Shown: positions 36,831 to 45,062, numbered from the stretch's first letter. The stretch is 64,000 bases of DNA from Streptosporangium sp. NBC_01495 (GCF_036250735.1 NZ_CP109430.1:10681755-10745754), one strand, 5' to 3'. Numbers and translations: made by a program. The notes: a model not told the origin generated them from the letters alone.

Positions 36831-37922
36831 GTGACAGCCGACGCCTCTCGTGGTGCGGAAGCACCTCCGGAGTTCGTACAACTGCTGACCCCCGAGGGAG
36901 AAAGGGTCGAGCACCCCGACTACGACATAGACCTGACGCCCGAGGAGATCCGCGGACTCTATCGGGACCTGATCATGGTCCGCCGCGTCGACCTGGAGGC
37001 CGTGGCCCTGCAACGCCAGGGCGAGCTGGGTCTCTGGGCCTCGCTGCTCGGCCAGGAGGCCGCGCAGATCGGCTCCGGCCGGGCGCTGACCGAGGCCGAC
37101 ATGGCGTTCCCGACCTACCGCGAGCACGGGGTGGCCTGGTGCCGGGGAGTCGACCCGGTCAACCTGCTCGGCCTGTTCCGCGGCGTCAACCACGGGGGCT
37201 GGGACCCCGCCGAGCACAACTTCCACCTCTACACCATCGTGATCGGCAGCCAGACCCTGCACGCGGTGGGCTACGCCATGGGCGTCCAGCGCGACGGCGC
37301 CGAGGCCGCCACCATCGTCTACTTCGGTGACGGCGCCACCTCCCAGGGCGACGTGAACGAGTCGTTCATCTGGGCGTCGGTGTTCAACGCGCCGGTGGTG
37401 TTCTTCTGCCAGAACAACCAGTGGGCCATCTCCGAGCCGCTGGAGAAGCAGTCGCGCATCCCCCTGTACCGCAGGGCCAGCGGGTTCGGCTTCCCCGGTG
37501 TCCGGGTCGACGGCAACGACGTCTTCGCCTGCCTCGCCGTCACCCGCAAGGCGCTGGCCGACGCCAGATCCGGGCAGGGGCCCATGCTGATCGAGGCCTT
37601 CACCTACCGGATGGGCGCCCACACCACCTCCGACGACCCGACCCGCTACCGGGTGGCCGCCGAGCTGGAGGCGTGGAAGCTCAAGGACCCGATCGAGCGG
37701 GTCAGGGCCTACATGTTCAAGAACCAGATCGCCGACCAGGAGTTCTTCGACGCGGTCGAGGCCGAGGCGGACGAGCTGGGACGGGACATCCGCAAGCGCT
37801 GCCTCGAACTGCCCGACCCCGAGCCGCTGGCCATCTTCGACAACGTCTACGCCGAGCGGCACTCCCTGATGGACGCCGAGCGTGCCGAGTTCGCCACCTA
37901 CCTGGAGGGGTTCGAGGCATGA
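36831..37922 (+). CDS. bkdA: 2-oxoacid dehydrogenase E1 alpha, probably branched-chain
   Basis: The 363-residue subunit decarboxylates 2-oxo acids with thiamine diphosphate. The cofactor motif begins YFGDGATSQGD and ends CQNNQWA; the YRMGAHTTSDDPTRYR phosphorylation-loop region also fits E1 alpha. LQRQGELGLWASLLGQEAAQIG resembles the mycobacterial branched-chain enzyme more than pyruvate dehydrogenase, but the substrate is an inference. AGGAG precedes the GTG. The stop overlaps the next start (ATGA), beginning a tight three-gene operon. Confidence 0.92.
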   Translation: MTADASRGAEAPPEFVQLLTPEGERVEHPDYDIDLTPEEIRGLYRDLIMVRRVDLEAVALQRQGELGLWASLLGQEAAQIGSGRALTEADMAFPTYREHGVAWCRGVDPVNLLGLFRGVNHGGWDPAEHNFHLYTIVIGSQTLHAVGYAMGVQRDGAEAATIVYFGDGATSQGDVNESFIWASVFNAPVVFFCQNNQWAISEPLEKQSRIPLYRRASGFGFPGVRVDGNDVFACLAVTRKALADARSGQGPMLIEAFTYRMGAHTTSDDPTRYRVAAELEAWKLKDPIERVRAYMFKNQIADQEFFDAVEAEADELGRDIRKRCLELPDPEPLAIFDNVYAERHSLMDAERAEFATYLEGFEA

Positions 37923-38896
37923 CCATTCTCACGCTGGCCAAGGCGCTCAACGAGGGGATGCGCAAGGCCATGGAGGACGACCCCAAGGTTCTCGTCATGG
38001 GGGAGGACGTGGGCAAGCTCGGCGGGGTGTTCCGGGTGACGGACGGCCTGCAGAAGGACTTCGGCGAGCAGCGGGTCATCGACACCCCCCTGGCCGAGTC
38101 GGGCATCGTCGGGACGGCCATCGGCCTGGCGCTGCGCGGCTACCGCCCGGTCTGCGAGATCCAGTTCGACGGGTTCGTCTTCCCCGCGGCCGACCAGATC
38201 ATCACGCAGCTCGCCAAGATGCCGCTGCGCTCGCTGGGCAAACTGAGACTGCCGGTCGTCGTACGGATCCCGTGCGGCGGAGGCATCGGCGCGGTGGAGC
38301 ACCACAGCGAGTCGCCCGAGGCCTACTTCACCCACACCGCGGGCCTGCGCGTCGTGGCCTGCTCCAACCCGGCCGACGCCTACACCATGATCCAGCAGGC
38401 GATCCGCTGCGACGACCCCGTGGTCTTCTTCGAGCCCAAGCGGCGCTACTGGGAGAAGGCCGAGGTGGACGTCGACTCCTCCGTCTGGACCCCCTTCGAC
38501 GAGGCCAAGGTGGTGCGGCCGGGGACGGACGTCACCCTGCTCGCGTACGGGCCGATGGTGAAGACCTGCCTGGAGGCCGCGAAGGCGGCCGAGGAGGACG
38601 GCCGTTCCCTGGAGGTCGTGGACCTGCGCTCGCTCAACCCGCTCGACATCCAGCGGGTCGCGGAGTCGGTGCGCGGGACCGGGCGCTGCATCGTGGTGCA
38701 CGAGGCGCCCGTCTTCAACGGCTTCGGCGCCGAGATCGCCGCCCGCGTCACCGAGGAGTGCTTCTACCATCTGGAGGCCCCGGTCCTGAGGGTCGGAGGA
38801 CCCTCCACCCCCTACCCGCCCTCGCGGCTCGAGGACCACTACCTGCCCGACCTGGACCGGGTCCTGCACGCCGTCGACCGTGCGTTCGCGTTCTGA
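37919..38896 (+). CDS. bkdB: 2-oxoacid dehydrogenase E1 beta
   Basis: The 325-residue partner of E1 alpha completes the thiamine active site. MGEDVGKLGGVFRVTDGL, DTPLAESGIVGTAIG, EIQFDGFVFPAADQI and HHSESPEAYFTHTAGL are standard E1 beta segments. It is translationally coupled to E1 alpha by a four-base overlap and lies 12 bases before E2, with GGAGGGG in the gap. It works only as part of the complex. The lipoamide dehydrogenase (E3) gene is not in this window. Confidence 0.94.
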   Translation: MTILTLAKALNEGMRKAMEDDPKVLVMGEDVGKLGGVFRVTDGLQKDFGEQRVIDTPLAESGIVGTAIGLALRGYRPVCEIQFDGFVFPAADQIITQLAKMPLRSLGKLRLPVVVRIPCGGGIGAVEHHSESPEAYFTHTAGLRVVACSNPADAYTMIQQAIRCDDPVVFFEPKRRYWEKAEVDVDSSVWTPFDEAKVVRPGTDVTLLAYGPMVKTCLEAAKAAEEDGRSLEVVDLRSLNPLDIQRVAESVRGTGRCIVVHEAPVFNGFGAEIAARVTEECFYHLEAPVLRVGGPSTPYPPSRLEDHYLPDLDRVLHAVDRAFAF

Positions 38897-38908
38897 GGAG
38901 GGGCGGAG

Positions 38909-40396
38909 ATGAAGGAGTTCAAACTTCCCGACGTGGGAGAGGGCCTGACCGAGGCGGAGATCGTCCGCTGGCACGTGAAGGCCGGGGACCCGGTCAAGGT
39001 CAACCAGATCATCGTGGAGATCGAGACCGCCAAGGCCGTCGTCGAGCTTCCCTGCCCGTTCGAGGGCGTGGTGGCTGCCCTGATGGCGGACGAGGGCGAG
39101 GTCGTGGACGTCGGCAGGCCGATCATCTCGGTGGACGACGGCACGGGCCCCCCTCCGGCACCCGCTCCCGCCGCGGATCGGGCGGAGGCGCTCGGCGACG
39201 ACATGGTGCCGACTCCGCCGGCCGAGGTCCGGCAGCCGGTGCTGGTGGGTTACGGCGTCAAACCGGGTACCGCCAAGCGTCGCCCCCGCAAACCGGTCTC
39301 CCCCGGTGGCACGCCCGGTACATCCGGTACGCCTTCCGGGGCGGCGCGGCCCGGTGAGGGAGCGCCGACCCCGCCGACCCCGCCGGCCGGGACGGAGCCG
39401 GTGACGCGGGCCCCCGAGACGGTGCCGTCCGGTGTGCACGGACCAGGTGTGAACGGGCCGGGAGTGAACGGGCCCGGTGCGGGCCCGGCCCCGTCGTCGG
39501 GGAGCGTCGCGGTCCTGGCGAAGCCCCCGGTGCGGAAGCTCGCCAGGGATCTGGGGGTCGACCTGACCTCCCTCGTGGGGACCGGCCCGCACGGCTCGAT
39601 CACCAGGGACGACGTTCAGGCCGCGCTCGCCTCGGGGAACGACGTCCAGGCCGCGCCCGCCCGGTCGCAGGTATCGGCCGCGACGTGGGAGGGCGAGGAC
39701 GAGGAGCGGATCCCGGTCAAGGGGGTGCGGAAGGCGACCGCGCAGGCCATGGTGGCCTCCGCGTTCACCGCGCCGCATGTGACGGAGTTCCTCCAGGTGG
39801 ACGTGACGGCGACCATGGACGCGGTCCAGCGCCTACGCGGCCTGCCGGACTTCGCCGAGGTCAAGGTCTCCCCGCTGCTCATGGTCGCGAAGGCGGTGCT
39901 CGTCGCCGCCCGCCGCCACCCGATGATCAACTCTGCCTGGGACGAGGCCCGCCAGGAGATCGTGGTCAAGCACCGAGTCAACCTGGGCATCGCCGCGGCC
40001 ACCCCGCGCGGCCTGCTCGTTCCCAACGTCAAGGACGCCCACCGCCTGTCGCTGCCCGATCTGGCCGGTGCCCTCGGAGCCCTCGCCGAGACCGCCAGGG
40101 CGGGTCGCACCCAGCCCGCCGACATGGCGGGGGGCACGATCACGATCACCAACGTGGGCGTCTTCGGGGTGGACGCGGGCACCCCGATCCTCAACCCGGG
40201 AGAGTCGGCGATCCTCGCCTTCGGCCAGGTCAGGGAGATGCCGTGGGTGGTGGACGGGCAGGTCGTGCCGCGCAGGGTCTGCACGCTCGCCCTCTCGTTC
40301 GACCACCGGGTGGTGGACGGGCAGCTCGGCTCGCTGTTCCTCCGCGACGTCGGCGCCATGCTTGAGGACCCTCTCCGCATGCTCGCCTGGGGCTGA
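38909..40396 (+). CDS. bkdC: 2-oxoacid dehydrogenase E2, dihydrolipoyl acyltransferase
   Basis: The 495-residue core enzyme has one lipoyl domain (residues 1-76, lipoylated Lys42 in IETAKAVVEL). A long Pro/Gly/Thr linker follows to about residue 195. Next is a peripheral-subunit-binding domain (KPPVRKLARDLGVDLTSLVG), then the acyltransferase domain with the catalytic SFDHRVVDG near the C-terminus. The PGVNGPGVNGPGAG stretch in the linker is locally repetitive. GGAGGGGCGGAG precedes the ATG. It transfers the acyl group to CoA. Confidence 0.95.
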   Translation: MKEFKLPDVGEGLTEAEIVRWHVKAGDPVKVNQIIVEIETAKAVVELPCPFEGVVAALMADEGEVVDVGRPIISVDDGTGPPPAPAPAADRAEALGDDMVPTPPAEVRQPVLVGYGVKPGTAKRRPRKPVSPGGTPGTSGTPSGAARPGEGAPTPPTPPAGTEPVTRAPETVPSGVHGPGVNGPGVNGPGAGPAPSSGSVAVLAKPPVRKLARDLGVDLTSLVGTGPHGSITRDDVQAALASGNDVQAAPARSQVSAATWEGEDEERIPVKGVRKATAQAMVASAFTAPHVTEFLQVDVTATMDAVQRLRGLPDFAEVKVSPLLMVAKAVLVAARRHPMINSAWDEARQEIVVKHRVNLGIAAATPRGLLVPNVKDAHRLSLPDLAGALGALAETARAGRTQPADMAGGTITITNVGVFGVDAGTPILNPGESAILAFGQVREMPWVVDGQVVPRRVCTLALSFDHRVVDGQLGSLFLRDVGAMLEDPLRMLAWG

Positions 40397-40411
40397 CCCG
40401 GCGGCACCGGC

Positions 40412-40443
40412 GGGCCCGCCCCCTCCTCGGAGGGGGCGGGCCC
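40412..40443 (+). terminator. stem-loop ending the 2-oxoacid dehydrogenase operon
   Basis: A 15-base perfect inverted repeat (40412-40426 with 40429-40443) lies 16 bases after the E2 stop. There is no T-run. Bases 40444-40640 are GC-rich with loose TTTCCCGT repeats and hold no gene. Confidence 0.65.
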
Positions 40444-40803
40444 CGCGCGTTTCCCGGGAGACGCGGCCGAGAGGTTCTCCGGGAAAGAGCGTCCGTGGGC
40501 GTCCTTTCCCGTGTCCCCGAGGGTCCCCGAGGACCCTTTCCCGTGCCCGTGCGGGCGGCTTTCCCCTTCGTACCCGTCGGGAAGGTGGGCCTTCCGATAT
40601 CCCTCGGAGTACGTGCCCGGCATTTCCTCGCCTCGCCGGTAATTAGCGCGACGGGAAAAGGGTGAGGACTTCGAGACGCCTCGTCCGGCCGCCGGGGCGT
40701 CGCGCGGGCGGTAATGGGAAACCCCTTTTTGTCTCCTGTCGATCAAGCTTTAAGGTGCGCGTTCCTGGCCCGGACGGGGCTGCGGGGCGGCGCTTCGAAG
40801 TTG

Positions 40804-40900
40804 GATCAGGCTTTACCCTCGATACGTTTTATGGCTTTTATGAATGGCTTGTTAAAACATCTTTAATGCGCGCCGAATTTGGTGGTTTGTCCGGGTATGG
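40804..40900. promoter_or_regulatory. AT-rich patch upstream of the small peptide gene
   Basis: Roughly 100 bases here are below 50% GC by eye, against about 70% around them. They contain runs such as GATACGTTTTATGGCTTTTATG and GTTAAAACATCTTTAATG split across the patch. GATCAAGCTTTA at 40741 and GATCAGGCTTTA at 40804 are near-identical. TAGTGT at about 40903-40908 is a candidate -10 box. Low GC here may mark regulator binding sites or imported DNA. Confidence 0.45.
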
Positions 40901-40953
40901 ATGCTAGTGTCGTGGTTGGTAAGCGTGACAAGCTCAGCACGAAGGGGGAAGCC

Positions 40954-41067
40954 ATGACCTTCAAGCAGCTCTTCCCGACCGGCCGTTATCTGGACTGGGG
41001 AGGCGGCTGGGGATGCTGCCGTCGCCGTCGCCGTTGTGGATGCGGTGGAGGCGGATGGTGGTGGTAA
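40954..41067 (+). CDS. 37-residue Cys/Gly/Trp/Arg-rich peptide, putative precursor
   Basis: The peptide begins MTFKQLFPTGRYLDW, a leader-like amphipathic head. The rest is unusual: GGGWG, a Cys21-Cys22 pair, five arginines, Cys28 and Cys30, four glycines and three final tryptophans (35-37) before TAA. It has no Ser or Thr after Thr9, so lanthionine rings are excluded. AGGGGG is well placed before the ATG at 40954. An ABC exporter gene starts 112 bases downstream. No radical SAM, YcaO, LanB/C or protease gene is nearby. A secreted ribosomal peptide is my inference; spurious ORF is the alternative. Confidence 0.6.
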   Translation: MTFKQLFPTGRYLDWGGGWGCCRRRRRCGCGGGGWWW

Positions 41068-41092
41068 GCCAGATCCGGTGCTAGCGGAGACA

Positions 41093-41127
41093 AATGAGAG
41101 CCGGCGGGTCAACCGTCGGCTCTCATT
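41093..41127 (+). terminator. hairpin between the peptide gene and the ABC exporter gene
   Basis: A 15-base stem with one G-T pair (41093-41107 with 41113-41127) and a five-base GTCAA loop lies 25 bases after the peptide stop. It has no T-run. It could partly terminate or protect the transcript so that peptide is made in excess over exporter. Confidence 0.65.
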
Positions 41128-41179
41128 CTCAAAGTCGCTCTCGCCCTACGGCGCGAGAGCCGCCGTACGCCGTCCTCCG

Positions 41180-42907
41180 GTGGCGCCGACGGTCTCCATC
41201 CGCAGGACCTTCCGGGAGTTCTGGCCGTACACCCGAGGCATCCGCCATCTGCTCGTGACCGGTGGCGTGCTCGCCATCGTCGCGGCCGTCTGCGAGGTCG
41301 CCGCGATCGCCCTGTTCGGGTACATCACGGACGAGGTTCTCAGCAAGCAGAACCTGGGGGCCTTCTGGGTCCCCGCCATCGGCTGGCTGGGCCTCGCGGC
41401 CGTCGCGGGACTGGTCTCCTTCGCGGGTTCCTACCTCACCGCCCTGGGCGGTGAGCGCTTCCTGCTGCGGTTGCGCGACAGGGTGTTCGAGCACATGCAG
41501 ACGCTCACGCCCGACTTCTTCGACAACCGCCGCCTGGGCGACCTGATGGCCAGGCTCACCGACGACATCGAGGCCATCGAGGAGCTCATCGGCTCCGGCC
41601 TGGTCAAACTCTTCACCACGCTCGTCAGCGTCGTCTTCTTCGCCGGTGCCGCCTTCTACATCAGGTGGGATCTGGCGCTGCTGACGTTCGTGCTCATCCC
41701 GGCCTTCCTACTGGTCTCAAAGGTCTTCGCGAGCAGGTTCAGGACCGTGTCGGCGCGCGAGCGGCTCAGCAACGGGATCATGAACAGCGTCATCGAGGAG
41801 GGTCTGTCCAACCAGTCGCTCGTCCAGTCCTACAACCGCCAGGGCGCCGAGGCCAGGCGGCTGCACGGAGAGGCAAGCACCTGGATGCGGGCCAACGTGG
41901 CGCAGGCGTGGCTCTCCTCCCTGTACGGGCCCGCCGTGCAGGTCATCGAGACCGTCTGCCTGATCACCATCCTCGGGTTCGGCGCGTGGGAGATCTCCTC
42001 GGGACGCCTCACCATCGGCGGCCTCCTCGCGTTCGCCGCCTATCTCGCCTACCTCTACCCGGCGGTGCAGAGCCTGGGCGAGATCGCCCTCACCGTCTCC
42101 GAGGCGGCGGCGGGCTCCGACCGCATCATCGAGATCCTGACGACCCGGCCGACCGTCACCGATCGCGACGACGCCGTCCACCTGGGACGAGGGCGGGGCC
42201 ACATCGAGTTCCAGGGGGTCGGCTTCACCTATCCGAACAGGAGGAGGCCCACGCTGAAGGACCTGTCCTTCGCCGTCGAGCCGGGGGAGCTGGTCGTGTG
42301 CACCGGACCCAGCGGCGTGGGCAAGTCCACGCTCGCGAAACTCCTGCCGCGCTTCTACGACCCCACCGCCGGACGCGTCCTCTTCGACGGGATGGACCTC
42401 CGGGACCTGTCGCGCGAGTCGCTGCGTGACAACATCACCATCCTGCAGCAGGAGAACCTGCTCTTCTCCGGGACCGTCCGCGAGAACATCGCCTACGGAA
42501 GTCCCGGCGCGGACCCGGACGCCGTCGTCAGGGCCGCCGTGATGGCCGACGTCCACGACTTCGTCACCACGCTTCCCCTCGGGTACGACACGCCGATCGG
42601 GCAGCGCGGCCGGTTGATGTCGGGCGGGCAGCGCCAGCGGATCGCCATCGCCAGGGCCATCCTGCGGGATGCGCCCGTGCTCGTCCTCGACGAGCCGATG
42701 ACGGGCCTCGACGCGCCCACCGCGGCGCGGATCATGGAACCGCTCAAGAGGCTCATGGCCGGGCGCACGACCATCCTGATCACCCACGACCTCCGGTTCA
42801 TCCCCGAGGCGGCCCACAAGATCGTGCTCGAAGCCGTGCCGAGACGCTCCAGCCAGATAAGGATCAAGTCCGCCAGGCGCCGCGGATCCGCACCGCGCCC
42901 GGCGTGA
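41180..42907 (+). CDS. ABC exporter, fused membrane and ATPase domains
   Basis: The half-transporter of about 575 residues has six membrane spans (about 20-310) and an ATPase domain (about 345-560). Walker A GPSGVGKST, Q-loop LQQENLLF, signature MSGGQRQRIA, Walker B VLVLDEP and the switch His in LITHDL are intact. It lacks an N-terminal C39 peptidase, so it would not cleave a leader itself. The GTG at 41180 gives a normal half-transporter length; in-frame starts at 41078 or 41036 would put the hairpin inside the gene. None has a strong Shine-Dalgarno. It probably exports the peptide encoded upstream. Confidence 0.88.
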   Translation: MAPTVSIRRTFREFWPYTRGIRHLLVTGGVLAIVAAVCEVAAIALFGYITDEVLSKQNLGAFWVPAIGWLGLAAVAGLVSFAGSYLTALGGERFLLRLRDRVFEHMQTLTPDFFDNRRLGDLMARLTDDIEAIEELIGSGLVKLFTTLVSVVFFAGAAFYIRWDLALLTFVLIPAFLLVSKVFASRFRTVSARERLSNGIMNSVIEEGLSNQSLVQSYNRQGAEARRLHGEASTWMRANVAQAWLSSLYGPAVQVIETVCLITILGFGAWEISSGRLTIGGLLAFAAYLAYLYPAVQSLGEIALTVSEAAAGSDRIIEILTTRPTVTDRDDAVHLGRGRGHIEFQGVGFTYPNRRRPTLKDLSFAVEPGELVVCTGPSGVGKSTLAKLLPRFYDPTAGRVLFDGMDLRDLSRESLRDNITILQQENLLFSGTVRENIAYGSPGADPDAVVRAAVMADVHDFVTTLPLGYDTPIGQRGRLMSGGQRQRIAIARAILRDAPVLVLDEPMTGLDAPTAARIMEPLKRLMAGRTTILITHDLRFIPEAAHKIVLEAVPRRSSQIRIKSARRRGSAPRPA

Positions 42908-43033
42908 GAACGGGCTCCCGTACGGGATCGGCACCCTCCCGTGTCGCCGGGGCGCCGCCGGGTCCCGGCGCGCCTGGCCGTACGCTGGCCGGGCAACTCA
43001 GGGCACCTGGGGCACCCGAACGAAGGGAAGATC

Positions 43034-43327
43034 ATGTTCCGGCACGTCGTGCTGTTCACCTGGACGGAAGAGGCCACCGAGGAGCAGAGGGCCAGGGTCG
43101 CCACGGAGCTCGGCAGGCTGCCCGAGGCCATCACGGAGATCCGCTCCTACACCGTCGGCCCCGACGCGGGCGTGAACCCGGGCAACCACCAGTTCGCCGT
43201 CGTCGCGGACTTCGACAGCGTCGACGACTTCATCGTCTACCGTGACCACCCGCTGCACCAGGCCGCGATCGCCGAGCACATCAAGCCGATCGTGGCCTCG
43301 CGGGCGGCGGCGCAGTTCGAGGTCTAG
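43034..43327 (+). CDS. Dabb (stress-responsive A/B barrel) family protein
   Basis: The 97-residue protein matches the dimeric alpha/beta-barrel Dabb family, beginning FRHVVLFTWTEEATEEQ and containing FAVVADFDSVDDFIVYRDHPLHQ. Members in bacteria have mostly unknown roles; some relatives are cyclases or decarboxylases. AGGGAAG precedes the ATG at 43034. It lies 126 bases after the ABC exporter on the same strand and could be cotranscribed, which makes it worth checking as a tailoring or immunity partner, though many Dabb genes are housekeeping. Confidence 0.85.
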   Translation: MFRHVVLFTWTEEATEEQRARVATELGRLPEAITEIRSYTVGPDAGVNPGNHQFAVVADFDSVDDFIVYRDHPLHQAAIAEHIKPIVASRAAAQFEV

Positions 43328-43354
43328 GCCGGCACGATCCGGGGTCCGGGGAGG

Positions 43355-43579
43355 TCAGACGTCCGGCGGGTGGTTCTCGCGGTGCATCAGGCGCTCCTCG
43401 GACGTGTGCCCGCGCTTGGGAGCCATCACGATGCTCAGCACGACGCCGACGGCACCGACGATCATGAAGATCAGGCCGATCACGTCGATGTGCACGGCCT
43501 CACCGAGGACGTCGGGATCGATGGCGAAGCGGAGGATGGCGCCGAGCGTGAGAAAGAAGATGCTGACCCCGACACCCAT
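43355..43579 (-). CDS. DUF6458-like small membrane protein
   Basis: The 74-residue protein has two membrane spans, VSIFFLTLGAILRFAI and IDVIGLIFMIVGAVGVVLSIV, and a basic polar tail. This matches the small actinobacterial DUF6458 family of unknown function. GGAGGAACCC directly precedes the ATG at 43579. It is convergent with the Dabb gene, 27 bases away. A 51-base gap separates its ATG from the end of the PurA-like gene upstream on the same strand. Confidence 0.8.
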   Translation of the reverse strand: MGVGVSIFFLTLGAILRFAIDPDVLGEAVHIDVIGLIFMIVGAVGVVLSIVMAPKRGHTSEERLMHRENHPPDV

Positions 43580-43630
43580 GGGTTCCTCCGGGAAGGCTGT
43601 ACGTCAGGCAAAGAGACAGTCCGGGGTTGG

Positions 43631-44845
43631 TCATACCCTCTCAGGCGTGATCACACCACCGAGGATGGCCTTGTCCGCGGCGGTGGGCCCCGACGAGCCC
43701 AGCCACACCGGCACCTTGAGGGCCTCCGCCACCGCAGCGGGCCAGTCGTCGATCCCGTCGGCGTAGCGCGGCCCGGCCTCGCGCAGCCGTTCCGTCAGCC
43801 CGGCCTGCCCGTCGAGGTCGCCCGCCGCGCCCACCGGAAGCTCGCCGATGTCGTACGAGACACACATCCGCGACACCGGCGCGTCCAGGTGGGTGAGCGC
43901 GAGGGCGTCGGCCCCGCCGGAGACCGCCAGCGCGTAGCGGTGGGCCACCGCGTCGAAGTGGCCGGTGCGGAAGGGCCCCTGCCAGGGGCCGGTCCCGTTG
44001 TGGGCCTCGGGCGGCGTGAGCGCCGCGTCCTCGGTGACCAGCGGTCCGGGGCCGTGCCGCGGGGTGTAGGTCCGCAGCACGCCCAGCCGCATGGCGGGCA
44101 CCCCGTCGAGCAGCTCCAGCGCGTTGGCAAAGGTCGTCGTGCTCCAGGTGGTGTACGGGTGGAAGCCGTGCCACTCGTCGAGCAGCACGCCCTGCGCCCC
44201 CTCGAAGACCACGGGCCGCCTGCGCAGCAGCGCGGTCATGAACGAGGAACCGACCAGGATAACCCGCTCGGCGAACGCCCGGTAGGCGTCGACGCAGTCC
44301 TCCACGGGCGGCCCGGTCACCCCCAGGGCCTCGCGGAGCGCGCGCAGCTTGCGGGCGAGCCGGGCCGGCTCCTCGCAGTCGCCCGCGACCGGCGCGAGAT
44401 CGGGGTGATCCAGGGCGTAGGCCATGGTCTCGCCGACGCCCATCCCGCACGACCCGTGCCGGTCCGCACCGCGCGCCAGCTCCCTGGCTCGCCCCGCCGC
44501 CACGTGGTACGGCGTGGCGAGCAGGGCGTCCCGGTCCACGGTGAGCAGGCAGAACGGGTTGGGGACGCCCAGCCTCTCCAGGTGGGCCGCCTCCCCGGCC
44601 AGTGACAGCGGATCCACGACCATGAACCTGGACAGGTGGGTCGGCACGCCCCTGAACGTGCCCGCCCCGAACTGCGCGAACGTGTGGTGCCTCCCGTCGG
44701 GCAGGACGACGTTGTGACCCGCCTGCCCGCCCCCGTTGAACCTGACGACCGCCTGGACGGGCTCGCGGGCGCAGAGCCAGTCGACGACGGTGCCCTTCCC
44801 CGCGTCGCCGTACCCGAGGTCGGTCACGATCACGTGCTCACGCAT
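43631..44845 (-). CDS. diverged adenylosuccinate synthetase (PurA) paralogue
   Basis: The 404-residue protein aligns along its length with PurA. DLGYGDAGKG keeps the catalytic Asp (residue 14), GGQAGHNVV keeps the active-site His, and FEGAQGVLLD is intact. Other sites are rewritten: the IMP loop reads GSCGMGVGET, the TTGRPRR-like aspartate loop is replaced by GPWQGPFRTGH (286-296), and the guanine motif KLD is HLD (319-321). It may join a different acceptor to IMP or another nucleotide. It lies 322 bases after a vWA gene on the same strand, behind a hairpin and repeats. Confidence 0.82.
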   Translation of the reverse strand: MREHVIVTDLGYGDAGKGTVVDWLCAREPVQAVVRFNGGGQAGHNVVLPDGRHHTFAQFGAGTFRGVPTHLSRFMVVDPLSLAGEAAHLERLGVPNPFCLLTVDRDALLATPYHVAAGRARELARGADRHGSCGMGVGETMAYALDHPDLAPVAGDCEEPARLARKLRALREALGVTGPPVEDCVDAYRAFAERVILVGSSFMTALLRRRPVVFEGAQGVLLDEWHGFHPYTTWSTTTFANALELLDGVPAMRLGVLRTYTPRHGPGPLVTEDAALTPPEAHNGTGPWQGPFRTGHFDAVAHRYALAVSGGADALALTHLDAPVSRMCVSYDIGELPVGAAGDLDGQAGLTERLREAGPRYADGIDDWPAAVAEALKVPVWLGSSGPTAADKAILGGVITPERV

Positions 44846-44980
44846 ACGGCCACCCGTCCACCTTCGTCTCCTCCCCTTCCTCTTCTTCTCACCGGTTCTC
44901 GCCGGCGAGTCGCTCCCCGCCGGCCCTCCGCAGGAAGCCCTCGTCTGCGCTTTCGCCGAGAGGCCTCGTCCGTCCCTCGA

Positions 44981-45060
44981 CCGGAGGCTCCCGCCGAGCC
45001 ATCCACCGGAGGCTCCCGCCGAGCCATCCACCGGAGGCTTCCCGCCGGTCCCTTCCACCG
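44981..45060. repeat. 25-bp tandem repeats between PurA-like and vWA genes
   Basis: Units starting CCGGAGGCT begin at 44981, 45006, 45031 and 45058. The first two are identical over 25 bases and the third is slightly changed. They lie in the 322-base gap between the vWA and PurA-like genes together with a 17-base-pair hairpin. No gene was found in the gap. Confidence 0.85.
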
Positions 45061-45062
45061 GA

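Noticed and set aside
35997..37862. 621-residue minus-strand open frame opposite the E1 alpha gene
   Set aside because: It runs through purS in another frame and opposite a clear E1 alpha gene; low-complexity composition and no motifs.
40954..41067. Lanthipeptide, lasso or thiopeptide precursor
   Set aside because: The core has no Ser or Thr for dehydration, and no matching modification or protease gene lies within the window.
41036..41179. N-terminal extension of the ABC exporter starting inside the peptide gene
   Set aside because: It would overlap the peptide gene out of frame and place the hairpin inside coding sequence; the added residues have no exporter character. A GTG at 41078 cannot be fully excluded.
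43631..44845. PurZ of the 2-aminoadenine (Z-genome) pathway
   Set aside because: PurZ has replaced the catalytic Asp of PurA; here that Asp (residue 14) is kept and no phage genes surround it.
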